NCBI GenBank assembly: GCA_029964075.1
Contig: CM057147.1
Location: 26,991,513 to 27,055,512, forward strand
DNA: 64,000 nucleotides
Direction of reading: 5' to 3'
From: Patiria pectinifera
Taxonomy: Eukaryota; Echinodermata; Asteroidea; Valvatida; Asterinidae
Every line of letters starts with the position of its first letter. Position 1 is the first letter of the stretch. This document shows, in pieces, positions 1-11,619 of the stretch. The notes under the pieces are model-generated. The model made no database searches, was not told where the DNA came from, and saw nothing but the letters and a program-made list of their open reading frames with translations. The translations under genes and the position numbers were made by a program.

Positions 1-854
1 CATAGAGGTGTGTGTGATATATGTGCTTGCAGTGGGGACCCTTGTCCCCCTTTTTTTGTTTGTTGTTTTTTTTTTAAAGTGACCTCCCATATTTGTATGA
101 TCACCAAATTGGGGGGGGACCTCGCATTGACCTATTTATCTCATATTGCTCAACATCCCCTATTAAGAGCAACAACAACTCAAACTCAGTTTATATGAGC
201 CTTTGTTTGTTTTCTTTCTTTTTTCCTTTTCCTTTTTGTTTCTCCATTATACTTTGTTTCCTTAAGTATAATATGGGTGGGGTGTATGGGGGTGTTTGTT
301 TCTATTGTTTAAGACCCCCTCAAGTAAACCTGTTTCATGCACAATCATTTACATACATGTACATTTTATGGTTTCCAATGAATATGGTTTTTCCAATTGC
401 CAGTTGCAAATCATGATGGATGAAATGACGATGTGCACAGTTTAAACACGGATTTATGTCAAAACATGTCAAATTACGTAATTATGTGGATTCTTAGTGC
501 TCATACAGAAAGTTAGCTTTCATCAGAGTTTTTACCCAAGGGTGTTAGGCCAAAGTGTTTGAAATTAATATACAGCCTAGCCTTAAACTAGAAATAACCT
601 TAAACTTACACATTAAATGTACATTGTCTTAACAAATAACCCAGTTAAAATACAAAATACTACAAATACTTACATGTGAAGTACATGTAGTAGTGCAGTA
701 TATGCACATAGTGGGCACAGATAAGCAAGTATTTGGTGTATTTTTTGCCTGCATACGTAATTTTAGTAGTATGCAGCAGTACTAAGGATGTTAGAGTTAA
801 ATCTGTATATAACCTTAAAATTTCATTACTTATTTTTTGCATTTTTTTATGCAG
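1..854. other. NUDT9 intron (or upstream) sequence, no gene seen
   Basis: AT-rich sequence ending in the acceptor at 851-854. The first coding exon visible starts at 855 in mid-codon, so this stretch should be intron of the same gene. The short reading frames here have no recognisable domain. Long T and G runs occur near 50-120. Confidence 0.6.
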
Positions 855-956
855 AGGGCCGAGTGCACCCAAAATGAAGTTCAACCGAGTAGATGGCAAA
901 ATCAACAGACGCAGTCACATGAAACCAGATTATGAAACGCCTGACGGAGTGCCAAG
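855..956 (+). CDS. NUDT9 exon (first visible)
   Basis: Acceptor AG at 853-854 (an overlapping AG at 855-856 is possible), donor GT at 957. Encodes 33 whole codons starting GPSAPK and ending ETPDGVP; the split Arg codon joins the next exon (phase 2). This is the linker just before the conserved GRTG segment. Confidence 0.82.
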
Positions 957-3900
957 GTTTGTGAGAACAAAACTGAATGTACATGTATCACGCTATGAAT
1001 TCCTAGGAGGGTTGAAGTGTTGCTGTGTGTTGGTTATGAACAGTTGAAACGCCTTGCCGGGTCATTAACCCTATCCGAACCCAACCCACCAAAGTTCAAC
1101 AGCAGGTGTTGTTTAAATCTGTTGGGATAGGTACAGCACCCCTAAACTGATGGTCTTTTACACTGGGGTTGGCATACCTCCAGAAACTAAGTCCAACAGT
1201 GTGTGTGTACAATTTCCCATGTGGGTGTTGGAATTTGCCAGAATGGGTATGGTTCCTAGTAAATTAGGCTGGGGAGTTGGGGTTAAACCTGCCATAGTGT
1301 AATTTAATTTACATCTTGCAAAGTCATATTCTAGCCATGCAGTAATTTTGAAGGCAACGGGAATTTATTGTTGAAACATAATCTTTATAATCCTTCTCAT
1401 TTCCTCATTTCCTCATTGATTATGCCCCAGAAAGTGAATTACACAATTTCATAACAAACATAAAGAACAAAGTTTGAATAGTTGTACGATAATAAGATAT
1501 TACCTAGAGAACATGTGTCTGTTTTTCAACAGAACACCGAGCTGTTTTGGCGAGTTATGATTCAATGTATTTATAGTGCAAAGAATATTGTCATATGGAT
1601 ATTCCATGCAAAATTTAACCAAATTGCCTCTGTTGTCTGGTGCTTCATATAATGTACGTTTAATGTGATGTAACATGACTCCCAATGATGTTATCATAAC
1701 ATCACATAAATTGTAATCTATAACATTTTCATTTCATTTCATTTCAGAAACATTTATTTCCACATGAATAAGCACTTTAGAAAACAAAACAATTGTTACA
1801 TGAAAACTACTAAGTGGAGGCATTACACAAGAAGCCGAAGCTTATAAACGGAATGCCTTAAACACACACACACAAAATATATATATAAACAAAACTGAAA
1901 AAGGAAGACTGAATTCAAAACACAAAACAAAACAAAACAAAACAATGAAACAGAAACAGACATGTTCCTGTCTATGTGCATACCAAGTATCAACCCAATG
2001 GCCTTGTAGTTAAAATAAATAGATACAGGGCTTCAGGGCTTCATAGACTGCACCTTTAATGTTACCGGTACATGTATGTAACATGACACCTGACGATGTC
2101 GCCATAATGCCACCCGCACCAATTCTCATCTACATGTATAACACTTCCCTTTCTACGTACATACAAAGTTTCAACCCAAAAGGTGCTACTATATGGTTCA
2201 AAGCAGAAAAGAAACTCTGTAATTTTGCTTTATGAGCAGATGTCAATTGGTATGCAGTAGCAAGTAATAATGTCACATGACTTTTTTTTTTTTACTGTAA
2301 TCATGCCTCTGCTGCGAAAAACTCTAAATCCTCTTTAAATTTGTGTACATACGTGTATGTATCAAAAATTCCAACGTGAACCACAATGGAACAATTGTTA
2401 AACAAGATGATTATTAATAAAATAACGTTTCGATCCCATTGGCAGGAATCCCTGTGGAAGGACTGGCATGACAGGAAGAGGGGAACTTGGCAAATGGGGG
2501 CCAAACCACGCTGCAGACCCCTTAGTCACGAGGTAGGCTGTAATGAAAATAATAATTTCTGTTACAGTTACATGTACATGAACATTAACCCTAATCTTCC
2601 TCGCTCCTTCAAAATCCTCCTGATGGTTTTGGAGGATTCTAGAGGATTGAGGATGAATGGTGATTGAATCACATGAGGATTTTGGAGGATTGAGGATGAA
2701 TGGTGATTGGAGCACATGAGGATTCTAGAGGATTGAGGATGAATGGTGATTGAAGCACATGAGGATTTTGGAGGATTGAGGATGAACGCATTTTGAGGCA
2801 GGACTGTCTGATGATTGTGAAGGATTTAGGCATTGGTTATCCTTCATTTAAACAAGAGTGCAACATTTTGGTATGAGGAGGACTTTGGAGGATTAACGAT
2901 GAATGCATTTTGAGGCAGGACTGTCGGACAATTTTGAAGAATTTAGGTGCTGTTGCAAAATTTTGAAGGATTTTGGAGGATTGAGGGTGGTTCTTAGCAA
3001 AAAGGGCCTAGGGGTTCGGGTTAATCATTATGCAGTGGACAAGTAAAAGGGCTGTGTTAACTGTTTGTAGGAAAATGAATATATATTTGATTTGTTTGAA
3101 AAGTGTCAGAATTGAATGGTTACAAAAAATTGATCTTGAAAGTCAGTCTGTGGAGTTACTTATAAAAAAAATCTGCTCTAAAATCGTAAAAGCTCTAAAC
3201 AGGCAATTTTAGGATCTCGTCTTCCCATCCAACCAGATGTGCGAATGCTGAATCTCTTGTATATGATTTGAAACCTCACTATTTTAGATTTCGCATACGG
3301 TAGCATTTCACTGAAAGTTAAAACAAGAATCACCGCGTGGCCATTTCCATGTCCTGAAAAAAATATCAATATTGGTACAAATTTTGACTTGACAAATTCT
3401 GAAAAATTGCTTGAGTTTTGCCATCGTTCATGATTTTAAAACTGTTTCGGTATCCATTTTAAACAAGGAATGATGTCACTAGTCAGAAGCCATAAACCCA
3501 TACTTGCCATGCAGCCATGGGCCATACTAAAAGTCACGATGCTAGCAACATTAGCAATGCTGCAAACCTGGGAAATAGCAAACGGGGATCACTCAGACAT
3601 GGTACTTGGTACTTGGTTGGTTCTTCTCCTGAGGACTTCCACAAGGGAGTATAACTAGGAGGCCAGAAACACCGGGGGAAACCCCTTCTCTTAGCGATAA
3701 AATGTTACTGGGTTATTTTACGTGCGTTAAGCCTTATACAACACACGGAACCTCCGGCTTAACGTCCCATCCAAAGGACGAAGCAATAATGGTTAAGTGC
3801 CTTGCTTAAGGGCACAAGTGTCCGGGCTCGGGCTCGAACCCACGCCACTGTTGCCTCTGAAACACCAGAGCACGAGTCCGGTTCTCTTAACCACTAGGTA

Positions 3901-6362
3901 TCCTGTCTGAGTGATCCTCGTTTTTATGTCGGTCATTTTCATCAAATTTATTGCAAAATGTCATCAGAAATGTTCTCTTTTATAAATTCATAACTCATTG
4001 TCCGAAATGCCATGTTCAAATTAGTGTATCTCAGAAAATTTTATGAAAGCCCAGCGGATCCTTCGTGTGCTACATAACATGTCCAATCCAGATATGACCA
4101 TTCGTAATTTCGGTGCTAATTTTTTTTGTTTATCTCAAGATGGAAAAGGGATGCTCAAGGAAAGGAGGTAATCAACCCAGTAACAAAGAAGAAGGTTCTA
4201 CAGTTCATTGCAATATGCAGAAAGGACTCTGGAGCATGGGCCATACCTGGGGTAAGTCTTAAGAAAGTACCTGTCCAACTGTCTAGCTTAAAGAGCAGTG
4301 GAGAGGCTGTAGCATTGAAGCTAAAGATCATATCAACACCATATTTTCCGCGTTTTTGTCATTTTCACCACTTGTCTGATTTTGTACATCTTGTCTGATT
4401 TGAAAGTTGTAATCATGTCATTCATAATTTAATCGCAAGTTGTGAGTACTGTTTTCAAGTTACAAGTAATGGAATGCTACCGGTAGGTCATAGGAATGCC
4501 TTTGGCACTGTTTATTTGAATAGCTTGCCTTTAGCTAAGACTTGATGACTTGGGATTACTTGTGATTTACTTGTGATAAGTTTCGATGACTTGTGATGGT
4601 TTATGGCTTGTGATGACTTGTGAAAACTTGTAATGATTTATGGCTTGTGATGACTTGTGACTTGTGATAATTTGTGGTAACTTGTGATGACTTGTGATAA
4701 TTTGTGACAACTTGTGACGCGTGATGACTTGTGATAACTAGTGGTGACTTGTGATGACTTGTGATGACTTGTGATGACTTGTGATGACTTGTGATAACTT
4801 GTGACTTGTGATAACATGTGATAACTTGTGATGACTTGTGATAACTTGTGACATGTGATGTCTTGTGAAAACTTGACAACTTGTGACTTGTGATGACTTG
4901 TGATAACTTGTGATGACTTCTGATGACTTGTGATGACTTGTGATAACTAGTGGTGACTTGTGATGACTTGTGATGACTTGTGATAACTTGTGATAACTTG
5001 TGACTTGTGATGACTTGTGATAATTTGTGACAACTTGTGACGCGTGATGACTTGTGATAACTAGTGGTGACTTGTGATAACTAGTGGTGACTTGTGATGA
5101 CTTGTGGTGACTTGTGATGACTTGTGATAACTTGTGATGACTTGTGATAACTAGTGGTGACTTGTGATGACTTGTGATGACTTGTGATAACTTGTGATAA
5201 CTTGTGACGCGTGATGACTTGTGATAACTAGTGGTGACTTGTGATAACTAGTGGTGACTTGTGATGACTTGTGGTGACTTGTGGTTGCTTGTGATGACTT
5301 GTGATAATTTGTGATGACTTCATGACAACTCTGCTTATGGTGCCTTGCAGGGAATGGTAGATGCAGGGGAGACAGTATCAGTGACATTGAGGAGAGAGTT
5401 TGGTGAAGAAGCTATGAACTCGCTGGATGCAACTCCCAAGGAAAGGAAGAAGATTGAGAAGGCAGTAGGAGAACTATTCAAGCATGGAATTGAGGTAAGT
5501 CGGTTAAAACCACAGATCTGCCAAACAAGCACACAAAATTGCTTAGCAAAAACAAAATCCTTGGGGGCCATGCTAAAAACAAGAATTTGCCAAGCACAGA
5601 GATTATAATTATGCTTAGCAAAATCAGGTAAGGCCGTGTCCGAATTATTCAGCTATGGCTGGAAATTACACACACGCCTATTTCTGACCGCAACCTCATA
5701 TTGTTCAACACTCCGGGGTGTGCCCACAGAGCGTAAATTGTACCACAACAGGCCGTGCACAGCGGCCAAGTTCAAGTACAACACACGATCCACCTCAACA
5801 GACTTCTCGGACTTTGTGTGTGTGTACAAAACAAATGGGGCATTAGCGTGTTTAGACGTCACCCGGAGGCGAGTCGAGGCACGCTTGAAGTTTTAACCCG
5901 TCAGCCGTGCCTGTGTATAGAAACAGCCAGATAGTGTTAACACGTCATCTGATGCGAGTTGGTTAAATATACAAGGACAAAACTTAGAGATAGGCCTATA
6001 CGTTAGAATCAGTAATGGAAGTCTTCTATGGACAAGTTAGTGAATGAGATAATTCATCGATAAATTTTAGACATGTTTCCAAACTGAGTGACCTTGGTTG
6101 ACCTTGGTTGACCTCTGACCTCCAACTCCAGGTCTACCGCGGCTACGTGGACGACCCCCGCAACACAGACAACAGCTGGATGGAGACGATAGCGGTCAAC
6201 TTCCACGACGGCACGGGCAACAGCGTGGGCAAGTTCGCCCTGTACGCCGGGGACGACGCGGGGGCCGTGCAGTGGACGGACATCGGCTCCGATCTGACGC
6301 TCTTCGCGAGTCACGAGTCCTTCATCGAAAAGGTGGCCATTAGGTTGGATGCCCACTGGTAA
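855..6362 (+). CDS. NUDT9-like ADP-ribose pyrophosphatase, 3' part (five exons)
   Basis: Nudix hydrolase of the NUDT9 type, expected to split ADP-ribose into AMP and ribose 5-phosphate; family members are mitochondrial or cytosolic. Coding exons are 855-956, 2446-2532, 4140-4251, 5351-5494 and 6132-6362, giving 224 residues plus stop. Human NUDT9 is about 350 residues, so roughly the first third lies before the window. Seen in the product: a [18 protein letters not shown] stretch, WAIPGG leading into the Nudix box (G-x5-E-x7-REFGEE, exon at 5351), and [11 protein letters not shown] in the last exon. The last Gly of the textbook Nudix box is Met, but human NUDT9 also lacks that Gly. REFGEE is intact, so the enzyme should be active. 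Alternative: the NUDT9-H tail of a TRPM2 channel, which would need channel exons upstream. The WGPNHAADP stretch and the DAHW end favour NUDT9. Confidence 0.9.
1064..1286 (+). repeat. Dispersed MITE with TTAACCC ends, copy 1
   Basis: Starts TTAACCCTATCC and ends GTTGGGGTTAA, an inverted terminal pair. The interior (GGCATACCTCCAGAAAC, AAGTCCAACAGTG) recurs almost unchanged at 33450-33688 and in reverse at about 39600-39823 and 48440-48635. In a NUDT9 intron. Confidence 0.7.
2446..2532 (+). CDS. NUDT9 exon ([13 protein letters not shown] segment)
   Basis: Acceptor GGCAG to 2445, donor GTAGGC from 2533. Encodes [17 protein letters not shown] and then [11 protein letters not shown], one of the best conserved NUDT9 segments. 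87 nt, phase 2 at both ends. It is too short to stand out as an ORF in its own right; frame and homology identify it. Confidence 0.9.
2584..3025. repeat. MITE-like element with AATCCTCC motifs
   Basis: Begins TTAACCCTAATC and ends AGGGGTTCGGGTTAA. Its interior repeats GGAGGATTGAGG and its complement. Related elements are at about 33078-33440 and 34158-34568. Inside a NUDT9 intron. Confidence 0.55.
2642..2813 (+). repeat. 43-bp minisatellite, four copies
   Basis: GAGGATTGAGGATGAATGG begins at 2642, 2685 and 2728, and a variant begins at 2771, an exact 43-bp period. It lies inside the AATCCTCC element. Confidence 0.85.
3583..3922 (-). repeat. tRNA-derived SINE, minus strand, with inverted flank
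   Basis: Read on the minus strand there is a tRNA-like head (CTAGTGGTTAAGAGAACC ... GTGGGTTCGAGCC, the B box), then a central domain with GGATGGGACGTTAAGCCGG that I recognise from marine-invertebrate SINEs. GGATCACTCAGACA at about 3588 reappears inverted at about 3906-3919, so the head end may be inverted or duplicated. Confidence 0.65.
4140..4251 (+). CDS. NUDT9 exon (strand before the Nudix box)
   Basis: Acceptor CTCAAG to 4139, donor GTAAGT at 4252. Encodes [10 protein letters not shown] ... [18 protein letters not shown]. It ends phase 0 on the first Gly of the GG pair that opens the Nudix fold. Confidence 0.92.
4495..5325 (+). repeat. 10-bp minisatellite (ACTTGTGATG) in NUDT9 intron
   Basis: From about 4550 to 5322 the sequence is a degenerate tandem array of ACTTGTGATG and ACTTGTGATA units with higher-order blocks such as AACTAGTGGTGACTTG. 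The part at 4495-4550 resembles, in reverse, the core of the CATCACAAGT MITEs at 20402, 55446, 57105 and 60245. The array ends about 25 bp before the 5351 acceptor. Confidence 0.92.
5351..5494 (+). CDS. NUDT9 exon carrying the Nudix box
   Basis: Acceptor TTGCAG to 5350, donor GTAAGT at 5495; 48 codons, phase 0 at both ends. Contains GMVDAGE and RREFGEEA, the metal-binding Nudix box. Its acceptor lies only about 25 bp after the end of a 10-bp tandem repeat array. Confidence 0.95.
5632..5950. repeat. Possible MITE with GGCCGTGTCCG end
   Basis: GGCCGTGTCCGAATTATTC at the left is loosely mirrored by a right end ending GCCAGATAGTGTTAACACG. It lies in the last NUDT9 intron. The inverted match is imperfect, so the boundaries are uncertain. 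Confidence 0.35.
6132..6362 (+). CDS. NUDT9 terminal exon
   Basis: Acceptor CTCCAG to 6131, stop TAA at 6360-6362. Encodes [19 protein letters not shown] and ends RLDAHW. It is clearly more GC-rich than the surrounding DNA. It lacks the short acidic tail that human NUDT9 has after DAHW. Confidence 0.95.
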   Translation, partial: VYRGYVDDPRNTDNSWMETIAVNFHDGTGNSVGKFALYAGDDAGAVQWTDIGSDLTLFASHESFIEKVAIRLDAHW

Positions 6363-6421
6363 CATTACACACCGCTTTCCTCTTGTACTGTACGTATATA
6401 TCTTTTAACGGGCCAGGTAAA

Positions 6422-6427
6422 AATAAA
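6422..6427 (+). promoter_or_regulatory. Candidate NUDT9 poly(A) signal
   Basis: AATAAA 60 bp after the stop; a second AATAAA is at 6522-6527. Which is used cannot be told from sequence. Confidence 0.4.
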
Positions 6428-7213
6428 AAATCATGCTTAGCCTCCATGTGTATTCCACTATTATGGACGGTTGCCAGATTTTTTTTATTTAAAAGAAATA
6501 GAAAGAAAAGTGTGCTACACGAATAAAATTGTAAAAAGCAGTGAATACCCAAGAAGCTTCTACCCATATATGCTGGAAAATAACGTCTTCAGTTAAAGCT
6601 CAGCGGCTATCTCAAAAATGAGACTGTTTTCCACTATGAACAAAAAAGATCTGCCACCTTCCTTTTGAAGCAGGACTCTAAACATGTTCCCCTTTTTTTT
6701 TACTTGGCCTTTTATTAATGTTATTATTATTCTAATATTCTGATGAAATGTTCTTTGTGGTGTCACGCCGGGGTACTTGAGTTGAGATTCTGGTTTTGGG
6801 GGAATGTCCTGAAATAGACCGATGCGTGGAGCATTAACCAGTGGTAAGAGCATCCCGAGTCTCGTGACTGTTTGCCATTCAAGGCGTTGCCAAAGATGGT
6901 AACATTATTCCAGAAACTTCTGTGGTAATTGTGAAAAGGTTTGTCAAAACAATTTGGGGAAACAAAACTCACATTGTAAAGGCTATAAGCTGGAGTACTT
7001 TCAAGTTTTAAATGTTGTTGTCTACTAGTGTTGAATTGTACAGTCATCCCAAGTTAAGATGATGATTAACAGCTGAGAGCATTCAAGTTCAGTAAACATT
7101 GTTTCGGTTCCATTCTAACCCTTTAACTACTTAAAACTGCATGTTTTCCGTAAAGTAAAACATGCAGTGTGGAGGCTGTTAGCTAGTCACATATAAATAA
7201 TCATAGCCTTTTT

Positions 7214-7734
7214 AAGGTAATATACAACATTTGCTTTTGCTGTAATTTTCAGAAATGGACAGATTTGGGGGTTAGTAGCCCCCTGCCTCATAGCAAACAT
7301 TGTTACACTGACCTGTTTAAATTTTTGTGTTGATGGATGCTGGAAAACAAAACAAGAAAAAGGTGCTGTTCTTGTAGTCTGGTTCCCTGACCCTACTTTG
7401 GACGAAACGGAACAATTTATAGACGTCGGGCAATTGTCAGGTCAGGGACCAGACTAGCTAGCTTGCACCCCTTCTCGGATGTGTAACTGATTGCAAACAA
7501 AATGTGGACTATCTAATTTTGTGAATTTGGGGCCGTATTTCTTTTTCCAATGATGTTTGGCCAACCATCGTTGGAAATTAATACAAAATTCACCTTTTTT
7601 TAAAAGTGACGGCACACCAGTGTCATGATTTTACAGGATGCTTGAGACTTTTATTCACTTACAGTCCAGTAAGGTATTTCATAATAATTTGATAGTTTTT
7701 GTTTTTAATGTTTGCAAATGTTGTTGATTACCTT
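7214..7734. repeat. MITE AAGGTAATATACAACATTTGC, copy 1
   Basis: Left end AAGGTAATATACAACATTTG, right end GCAAATGTTG ... ATTACCTT. A second full copy is at 57696-58234 and a partial one at 49992-50141. Nested at about 7373-7457 is a hairpin between TAGTCTGGTTCCCTGACC and GGTCAGGGACCAGACTA. Confidence 0.85.
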
Positions 7735-7882
7735 TACAAAATCCCCCAAACAATATTGAAAATAGCTTCATGCCTGTGACCAATAGGAGTTCCCTGTTAA
7801 ATCAAAAACAAAATTTTCAATAAAATTAAGGTCCTGTTTATGTACCTAGTCTTCAAGTGTTCTGGTTTTTAAACATTTTAAC

Positions 7883-8062
7883 TGCTATACCTCAGTTCAA
7901 TATACAGTTAGAGAACATGTGGTTTAGTTTCCCACAAAACTCATTGGGGAAAACATAGAATTTTGTGAAAATGCTATACCTCAATTTAATATACAGTCAG
8001 AGAACATGTGGTTTAGTTTCCCACAAAACGCATTGGGGAAAAAAATAGAATTTGGTGAAAAT
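7883..8062 (+). repeat. 90-bp tandem duplication
   Basis: GCTATACCTCA begins at 7883 and 7973, and the following about 90 bp, including GTGGTTTAGTTTCCCAC, are repeated with few changes. Intergenic. Confidence 0.88.
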
Positions 8063-8985
8063 GTCATGCTTGTAAAAAAAAGTCACACTCACGAAATGCT
8101 GCAAAAGATCTTACAGTCCTGAATCCTCCAATTTTAATATGATTTTGCACACCCCCTAGGGAGTTAGGGTTAAAGCATAGGCATAGATCCACATTAATAG
8201 CATGTTACGAAGATGAAATTGAAGTTTTAGCAAATGAGGTTACAAATTTTGTCCATGTATTTTGACCAAGTAGAAAAAGGATGTTAATTATTCATATTTT
8301 TAAGTATGATGAAACATGCACGTTGGCCATTCTGTAAATTGAGTGACCACAGGTACCTGCCCCTGTTACCTTCGTACTTTCCCTTCAAGTATCATTAAGA
8401 ATGACATCAAACAATTTTTTCTTATTTGTTGGGTAGTTAGTTTGCTATTCATAATGACTCTTGGAGGACGACTGCTTAATGAGTGCATCAGAGTTGTTGA
8501 ATCATAAATGTCCGATGTAACAGGGACAGGAAAAAAAGTGGACCCAAATTTGTGGAATGACTGACAAAACAGAGTGGGTTTTTTTTCACTGTGGAATTAA
8601 TATGCAGGCTATTATTAGTGCAAAAATATTAGGGGTATTTTTTTGGAGGAGGGGGGGCAGGTTTGTGAGAAGAGTCCCACATTTGCCAGCATTCCTCCGT
8701 GGCAACACATGGTCTTTCTCTTTGGTGCTTCTGTCAGCATTTGAAAATGTGATATCCAAATATGCCTTGAATTGAAACACAAAAGGGGTGTACAAAGGCA
8801 AAAGAAAATATATTGGCCACAGGCAGTCCAAGAAAACACCCAGATACCCCCCTGGCAAAGATCTTGTTTTGGGGCTGCTCTCACATGGCATATGTGCATT
8901 GTGATCTACTATCTTTCAGGATACTTGGGCATGGTAGGTGGGTTTTCTGATGGCTGTTTTAAGTGTACCACATTTAGGATGCAGC

Positions 8986-9424
8986 TAGGGTTGTGTATTT
9001 TCGAATAATTTAGTACTCAATTACTCGGAACTGCGTTTGACCGAATATTCGGATATTGGAAACTGCCAGCGGCAACTGCGTGCTACGCCGGTAAAAAGTT
9101 GCACAAAGAGTGTACCAGTTTATAAAATTTGGTGCGGTGATCGATACGGGGCGCTGGAGTGTTTTGCAGTATTAAGTACTTTATAACTGTAAAAAGGCTC
9201 TAACCTGCTAAAAGGCTGTGAACAATGAACAGCCATCAACAAAAAAGTGGCACCTGAGACAATAAACCCCTGGAATATTACGATAAAATATCATCACAGT
9301 CGTGTGTGTATGAGCGGTTGTTTTTTTCCCCCCGAATATTCAAACGGGTGAAAAGCTATTGGAATATTCGGTTGATGATCGTAAATTCAAGTATTCTGTA
9401 TATTCGGGACAGTTGTAGATGCAA
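8986..9424. repeat. MITE rich in GAATATTC, copy 1
   Basis: Left end GGGTTGTGTATTTTCGAAT, right end ATATTCGGGACAGTTGTAG. The interior has several GAATATTCG motifs. A shorter relative is at 53543-53758. The ends resemble hAT-type MITEs, by inference. Confidence 0.65.
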
Positions 9425-10647
9425 CCCAATGTATCGAGCATCAATCGGGACTTATCTTTTCAACTTCTCAAATTACATGTAGTTTCAAACTAAATAAACA
9501 AAATGTGAAAAGTCGTACAATACCGTTTTTTATGTATTAATTTGATGTGATAAAAAAATTGCATTGAAATTTGTAGTAGCGTTAGATCGTGTTTTGTACA
9601 TTTGTGGGTTTTGATACAATATATTTTAGCCAAAGACATAATCTAAAACCAAGATATAGATTTTTGGGTTTTGCATGTTTATTATTATGTAAATTTTAAT
9701 AATTTGCATTAACCCCGTTTTGGCTAAGCCTAGTTTGAACTTTATTTACCTACACATTCCGAGTGACCTAGTCACAAGTTTTGTTGGTTGTTTCTCCAGC
9801 AGCTTGCGTTGAAGATTGACCAAAGTTAGACTCGAACCTGCAACCTTTGTTATACCATACCAGGGCTTTACCAAGTGAGCCTTCCGGCCCTACATTATGT
9901 TAATGAACTCTTGAATTGTCATAATTGTTGGAGGGGCAAAGTCGTTGAATCACCTGCGCCCGCCATTTTGAAAAGATTTTTGACCGACTTTCTTCGGAAT
10001 CGTGCGGCAACTCTAAAAACTTGTCACAAGTAAAATAGAATTTTTTTTTCTCCAAACACAAAGCTGTGAGTTTCTTGTATCAACCTTGATAAGTTGTGCA
10101 GTAATAGTCTCCACGACAATCACGATTTGCTGGTGAAATAGGTAATTTTGAGCCGCCACACGCCCACACTACAACTTTCTCCACCTAAAATGATTCTGCA
10201 AGTTATGCAATAATTTGTTGCGTAAGTTGCGGACTTATGCGTTATGAAAGTTTTTGTTAAAATGTCATATAACTGAAATGCTGCGCAGCAATAAATTGTG
10301 GCACAAGTGGACTTCTGCCATTGCGTAAACTTTCGTGAAATCAGCTGCTGGTGTGGTTTTCAGGATGTTACTGGTTCGCATCCAGCTTCAGTCAGTTTTG
10401 CATTACTCAACAGAAACCTTGCTAAGATATGTGCATGGTCAGTTTTTTTCTTGTGCTCTAAAATTATTTAAAATTATACCATTTTGTATTTTAATAGTCA
10501 CTTATTCTTGATTGTGTTACAAGAATTTTTTTTCCTTCAATTAATTTTCTAAATGCCATTGGAGAAGTAAGGTTTCACTTTACAGGTATAGTTTAATGTA
10601 GCCACCACTTACATATTATGTAGTGGGTCTATGACACTTTGAAGCAG
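9425..10647. other. Intergenic, one SINE remnant only
   Basis: No coding signal seen. The only recognisable item is a tRNA-like SINE remnant on the minus strand around 9815-9895. Confidence 0.5.
9815..9895 (-). repeat. tRNA-like SINE remnant
   Basis: Read in reverse it has GGCTCACTTGGTAAAGCC (A-box region) and GCAGGTTCGAGTC (B box) in tRNA-like spacing. Confidence 0.5.
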
Positions 10648-10746
10648 AAATGTCTGAAACGCTTTTGTGCCGGACAAAATGTCTGAAATGTGGACAATTC
10701 TTCAGTTTCGGACATGTTGTCTGGGTCAAAAGCGTTTCAGACATTT
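10648..10746. repeat. Foldback element, 20-bp arms
   Basis: AAATGTCTGAAACGCTTTTG is matched by its exact complement at 10727-10746. Further complementary pieces lie inside (CCGGACAAAATGTC against GACATGTTGTCTGG). Confidence 0.8.
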
Positions 10747-11619
10747 GTGATTCTTAGTGTGTACACATGTAGTTGTCGAAGTAAACACATCAGGAATATG
10801 TTTACTATGGACTTTCTTGGCAAACTGAAAAGGGTCCTGTTTGGATGTGATCTAGCATCGTGCTGGTCCAAGTGCAATGTCTACAGGCATGCAACTTTTC
10901 CTCGGATCAGCTGATTTCCTCTTTTTCCGCTTCCAATGTGTGCCATTGAAAATAGAAAAACACTGCTCAAAGTCTTGGAATTATTTGAATTTCCTCTTTT
11001 TTTGTTACTTCCCAGTTGCATGCCTGTGTCTAACCAAATACTTGTGGGTTGTCGCTCAACCAAAAAATTGATTCAGTTGTTTTACATCTGTAGAGTGTTT
11101 TTGCAACTTTGGTTGGGCTTATAATCACATAGTACTGCACTTCTCAAGTGGCCAAAATGCGTAACGATCCATGATTAAGAAATAACCGAATCAGTTTTGG
11201 TCACGAGCACCAAAACGTGCCAGAGGTTTGGGGACAGAAACCAGTCCAAAAGGTTGAGTTAAAAAAATATATAGTTTTTGTCCCGGCTTTCTTTTTAGAA
11301 TGAAGGAGGCGGGCACCTTTTTTCCTTAAGATGGCGGATGGATTCTTCCATTTTCTTGACTCTTTTGCTGATACAAAATTGTGTCCCAAGGAGCCGTAAC
11401 CCTTTTTTTTGTAGCTAATGACGATATAACTATATTGACAAGATATTCACAAAATATATATTGGAAATGTGTGAATTAAGGGGGGGGGAGGAGGCAGGCA
11501 GGAAAAAACGAAGTGGGTGGGATGACAAACTGGGTTTTTTTTTTACTTGGTCTACTCTTAATACTTGTATATCACTGGTTCACATGCACTGTTATCACAC
11601 AAAATGAATCATTGCTTAC

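Noticed and set aside
1660..2130. Possible duplication around TAATGTNAC..TAACATGACNCC
   Set aside because: The match is short and gapped; not enough to support a repeat call.
2584..2600. Telomere-like TTAGGG/CCCTAA motifs
   Set aside because: They occur only as single copies at MITE ends, never as tandem telomeric repeats.
4550..5322. CRISPR-like array
   Set aside because: Units are contiguous 10-mers without unique spacers, in a eukaryotic intron; this is a minisatellite.
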